Shown: positions 61,761-64,000 of the stretch, piece after piece
Layout: every line of letters begins with the position of its first letter
Numbering within the stretch: the first letter of the stretch is position 1
Assembly (NCBI GenBank): GCA_026122225.1
Contig: JANEZZ010002201.1
Coordinates: 62,001-126,000, forward strand
DNA length: 64,000 nucleotides
Source of the DNA: Heloderma charlesbogerti
Taxonomy: Eukaryota > Chordata > Lepidosauria > Squamata > Helodermatidae
Direction: 5' to 3'
Notes under the pieces: generated by a model
Told to the model about the DNA's origin: nothing
The model's database searches: none
What the model saw: the letters and a program-made list of their open reading frames with translations, nothing else
Program-made: the position numbers and the translations under genes

Positions 61761-62529
61761 CTTGTGCTTGTGAAAACCTTTATTTCTCCCTTCACTTTCA
61801 ATTTAGCAACAAACCATAGTTTGCCCCAGAATGCAAAGCGTAGTTTGAACTGGGTTTGCATTCCTAACATGCAGAAAACTGTTATTTGCACAAAGAATAG
61901 TTTCCCTGTTTTGAATGTAAACTTAAGATGAGCCGTTCTGTTTCTGCTCTTTCTGCATCAATGCTTAACTGTTTGATTCTGTGAGCTGTGTACTGTGATA
62001 TACACATACCTGATTGTGAATACTTATTTGGGTTATAAACAGAAAATGTGTGTTGGGGGGGAAATAAAATATTTGCTTGTTATGTAAGGATGCAGTCTGA
62101 ATTAGAGTGAATAACGAATGCTTCCAAGGAAGTGCCCAAATTTCCATTAAGCTTACTGAAATTTGACATGAACAACAGAAAACCTAACCCTCGGCATAGG
62201 GCAGGCTAGGATTGGAGGGCTGTTTTGAAAGTAGTTATCACATTATGAATGAAAGTAAGAATTATTTTTGTGGTTTTTGCTGTAAGCTGCTTACATACCA
62301 AGCACTACTTTCTATCAGTATGTATATTTCTGCTTTTTTAACATCTGGCCTGTAACATTCACATCCAGAGGCAAAACAGAGGGAGTATGAACCTACATTG
62401 CACATTCTATTGCCCCTACTCACTCAGCCACAGCAGTAGAGAGAAGAAAGATTCATGGGATATTCATCACCATTGCATCTTTCAGGCTTAATGGAACAAT
62501 GCACACTTGTCGAGATGCATTAATCCATC

Positions 62530-62880
62530 CTTTATCTACTTCTGGCTTCCTATGTTAGCCATGCAGGGCAAGAGTCAAGCCTGCAGGTGGCTGGTCTTAC
62601 ACCTCCAAGAATCCTGTCCACATCCTCAGTCTGTACAGAATGAAAAGTATCCATAACATTAGGACAGGCAGTTGCCAATGGTACTTCTACTGGGTCTGCA
62701 TCAACTAAACCACAACAAATATAAGTGACTTTATTTGCAAGGTACTCTGCAAACTGGTCACAAGGGGTGACCAAGCAGTGGTCCTCACCAGTTTGTGAGC
62801 CAGGATATAACAGTCTTTTGACCCTTGGAACAACTCCGCTTCCAAGCTCTGTGCAGATACAGTGAATTTCTTCAAAGGTT
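62530..62880 (-). mobile_element. L2-clade LINE fragment (between endonuclease and RT), antisense
   Basis: The minus strand encodes DVDRILGGVRPATCRLDSCP and AWLT after an FAEYLANKV block, which is the L2 segment preceding the RT domain. It is interrupted and short. Confidence 0.7.
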
Positions 62881-62889
62881 AACTCTAAA

Positions 62890-63270
62890 TTTCATAGAAT
62901 TGGAAGGGGATCCCTTCCCCTACGATGGATGTCTGCCTATACTTTTCTTGAAAACCACCAAACCAGAAGATTCCACTTATTTCTATTAAGTTTCTTACAT
63001 TATTTAGTTCAGAATCTAAATCTGTTTTCCTGTCAGTACTTCTGCATATCATTCTCCACCCCAGTAGGTCTAATAAACAGTTTCAGTTGCTTTCTTTCTT
63101 GTGAACTTTTAAAATGCTTGAAAACCTTGCTTTTTTCTAGGATAAACATATCAAAATCCTTCAGCCTTTCTTCATATATTTCTTTCAGACTTCTTATCAC
63201 CTGTGTTGCTCTTTGAATTCTTTCCCCTTTGGTATACTCCTTGAATTACAGTGCCAAGAACTGAACGAAA
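62890..63270 (-). mobile_element. CR1-clade LINE fragment, antisense
   Basis: ATAGAATTGGAAGGGGATCC, AGGATAAACATATCAAAATC and CCTTCAGCCTTTCTTCATAT are the antisense blocks of a CR1-type 3' end. Confidence 0.6.
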
Positions 63271-64000
63271 TGCCATATCAAAGAAGGGAACTTGCATAAT
63301 CTGAAATGTTTGTTGTGCTCTCATTAAATCCATGCTGGCCACATGTAATCATTCTGTTTTCCTTTAGGTATTTCAAATTAAGCAGCATCCAAATGTTGTC
63401 CCTCCTTGCCCCAGTACCAAGGACTCCTTCACAGATGATAATTTTCCTCCATGTATATTCCTTACATGTGGGGAAAAGTGTGTATATCTCACATGCACCA
63501 TCATGTGTGAGAAACATGACTGTGTTTGTGTGTCTTTTATATGCAGCAACATACATTTTTGTGCTTATTGCACATACAATATTTGTGTGAAATACATGCT
63601 TTTAATTATGTAGAAGTAAATATATTTAAAGGAAAATAGTCATGTACACAAAGACCTTAATCGTGTGTTCCCCATAGAAATTTGCCTCCGATGCCAGAAT
63701 TGCTGAGCCATTTAATTTTTGTTGTTGTTAAAAGTAATGCTGAATTTACATAACTGAACCTGCATACCCAGCTAGATTTGAGGCAGAAAGATCTTGAGGC
63801 AGAACTGTGAAGTAACCAAGTTCCAAAATTTCTTAAGCATAAAAAAGAACTTGCTATGGATCTGGATAAGGGTGCATAGGTTTAATGGTACAACTTTAAT
63901 AGTAAAAATAATAAAACAAAGTCTTCAGCAACAGAATAATGGCTACTCCACCTGTGTGGGATCACACCAAGGAGAAACAGTTCCCATGAGGAGTGTGTGT
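63271..64000. other. CCDC170 intron, no recognised feature
   Basis: No exon or repeat family recognised up to the window end. Confidence 0.45.

Overview
This is nuclear DNA of a vertebrate, most likely a squamate reptile (lizard or snake). Two things point that way. Spliced exons of three neighbouring vertebrate genes can be read in the order RMND1 (minus strand), ARMT1 (plus) and CCDC170 (plus), the order of the human 6q25.1 block upstream of ESR1. The repeats are those of squamates: RTE-BovB, a Sauria-type SINE, many CR1- and L2-clade LINE pieces, and many hAT-type and palindromic MITEs. The species cannot be told from the sequence.

Layout. 1-3187: RMND1 intron. 3188-3699: first coding exon of RMND1. 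3700-8144: RMND1 intron 1, packed with nested transposons. About 7640-8230: CpG-rich divergent promoter between the non-coding first exon of RMND1 and the ARMT1 start. 8217-20964: complete ARMT1 coding sequence in five exons (8217-8257, 11503-11608, 15718-15953, 18964-19129, 20200-20964), 437 codons, with all exon phases fitting. 21000-27400: intergenic DNA with MITEs and LINE tails. About 27400-27714: CpG-rich CCDC170 promoter and first coding exon. 27715-58409: further CCDC170 exons at 40989-41101, 48174-48305, 50351-50607, 54485-54629 and 58224-58409. The rest of CCDC170 lies beyond the window. No RNA gene, CRISPR array or bacterial gene was seen.

The most unusual content is a family of GC-rich, CpG-rich non-autonomous elements with TAGGG-type ends and 8-bp target duplications (hAT-like), present in three copies at 6590-7337, 29173-30141 and 38588-39030. 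The 29173-30141 copy holds a near-perfect 471-bp inverted repeat with arms of about 230 bp. It sits inside a solo-LTR-like element (TG...CA ends, 5-bp duplication), which itself sits inside a palindromic MITE, giving three nested insertions. The 6590-7337 copy splits a Sauria-type SINE next to the RMND1/ARMT1 promoter. All three copies carry a strong splice-donor-like motif near the right end.

The three genes are not one pathway. RMND1 acts in mitochondrial translation, ARMT1 is a DUF89 metal-dependent enzyme, and CCDC170 is a coiled-coil, microtubule/Golgi-associated protein. RMND1 and ARMT1 probably share promoter control because they start head to head.
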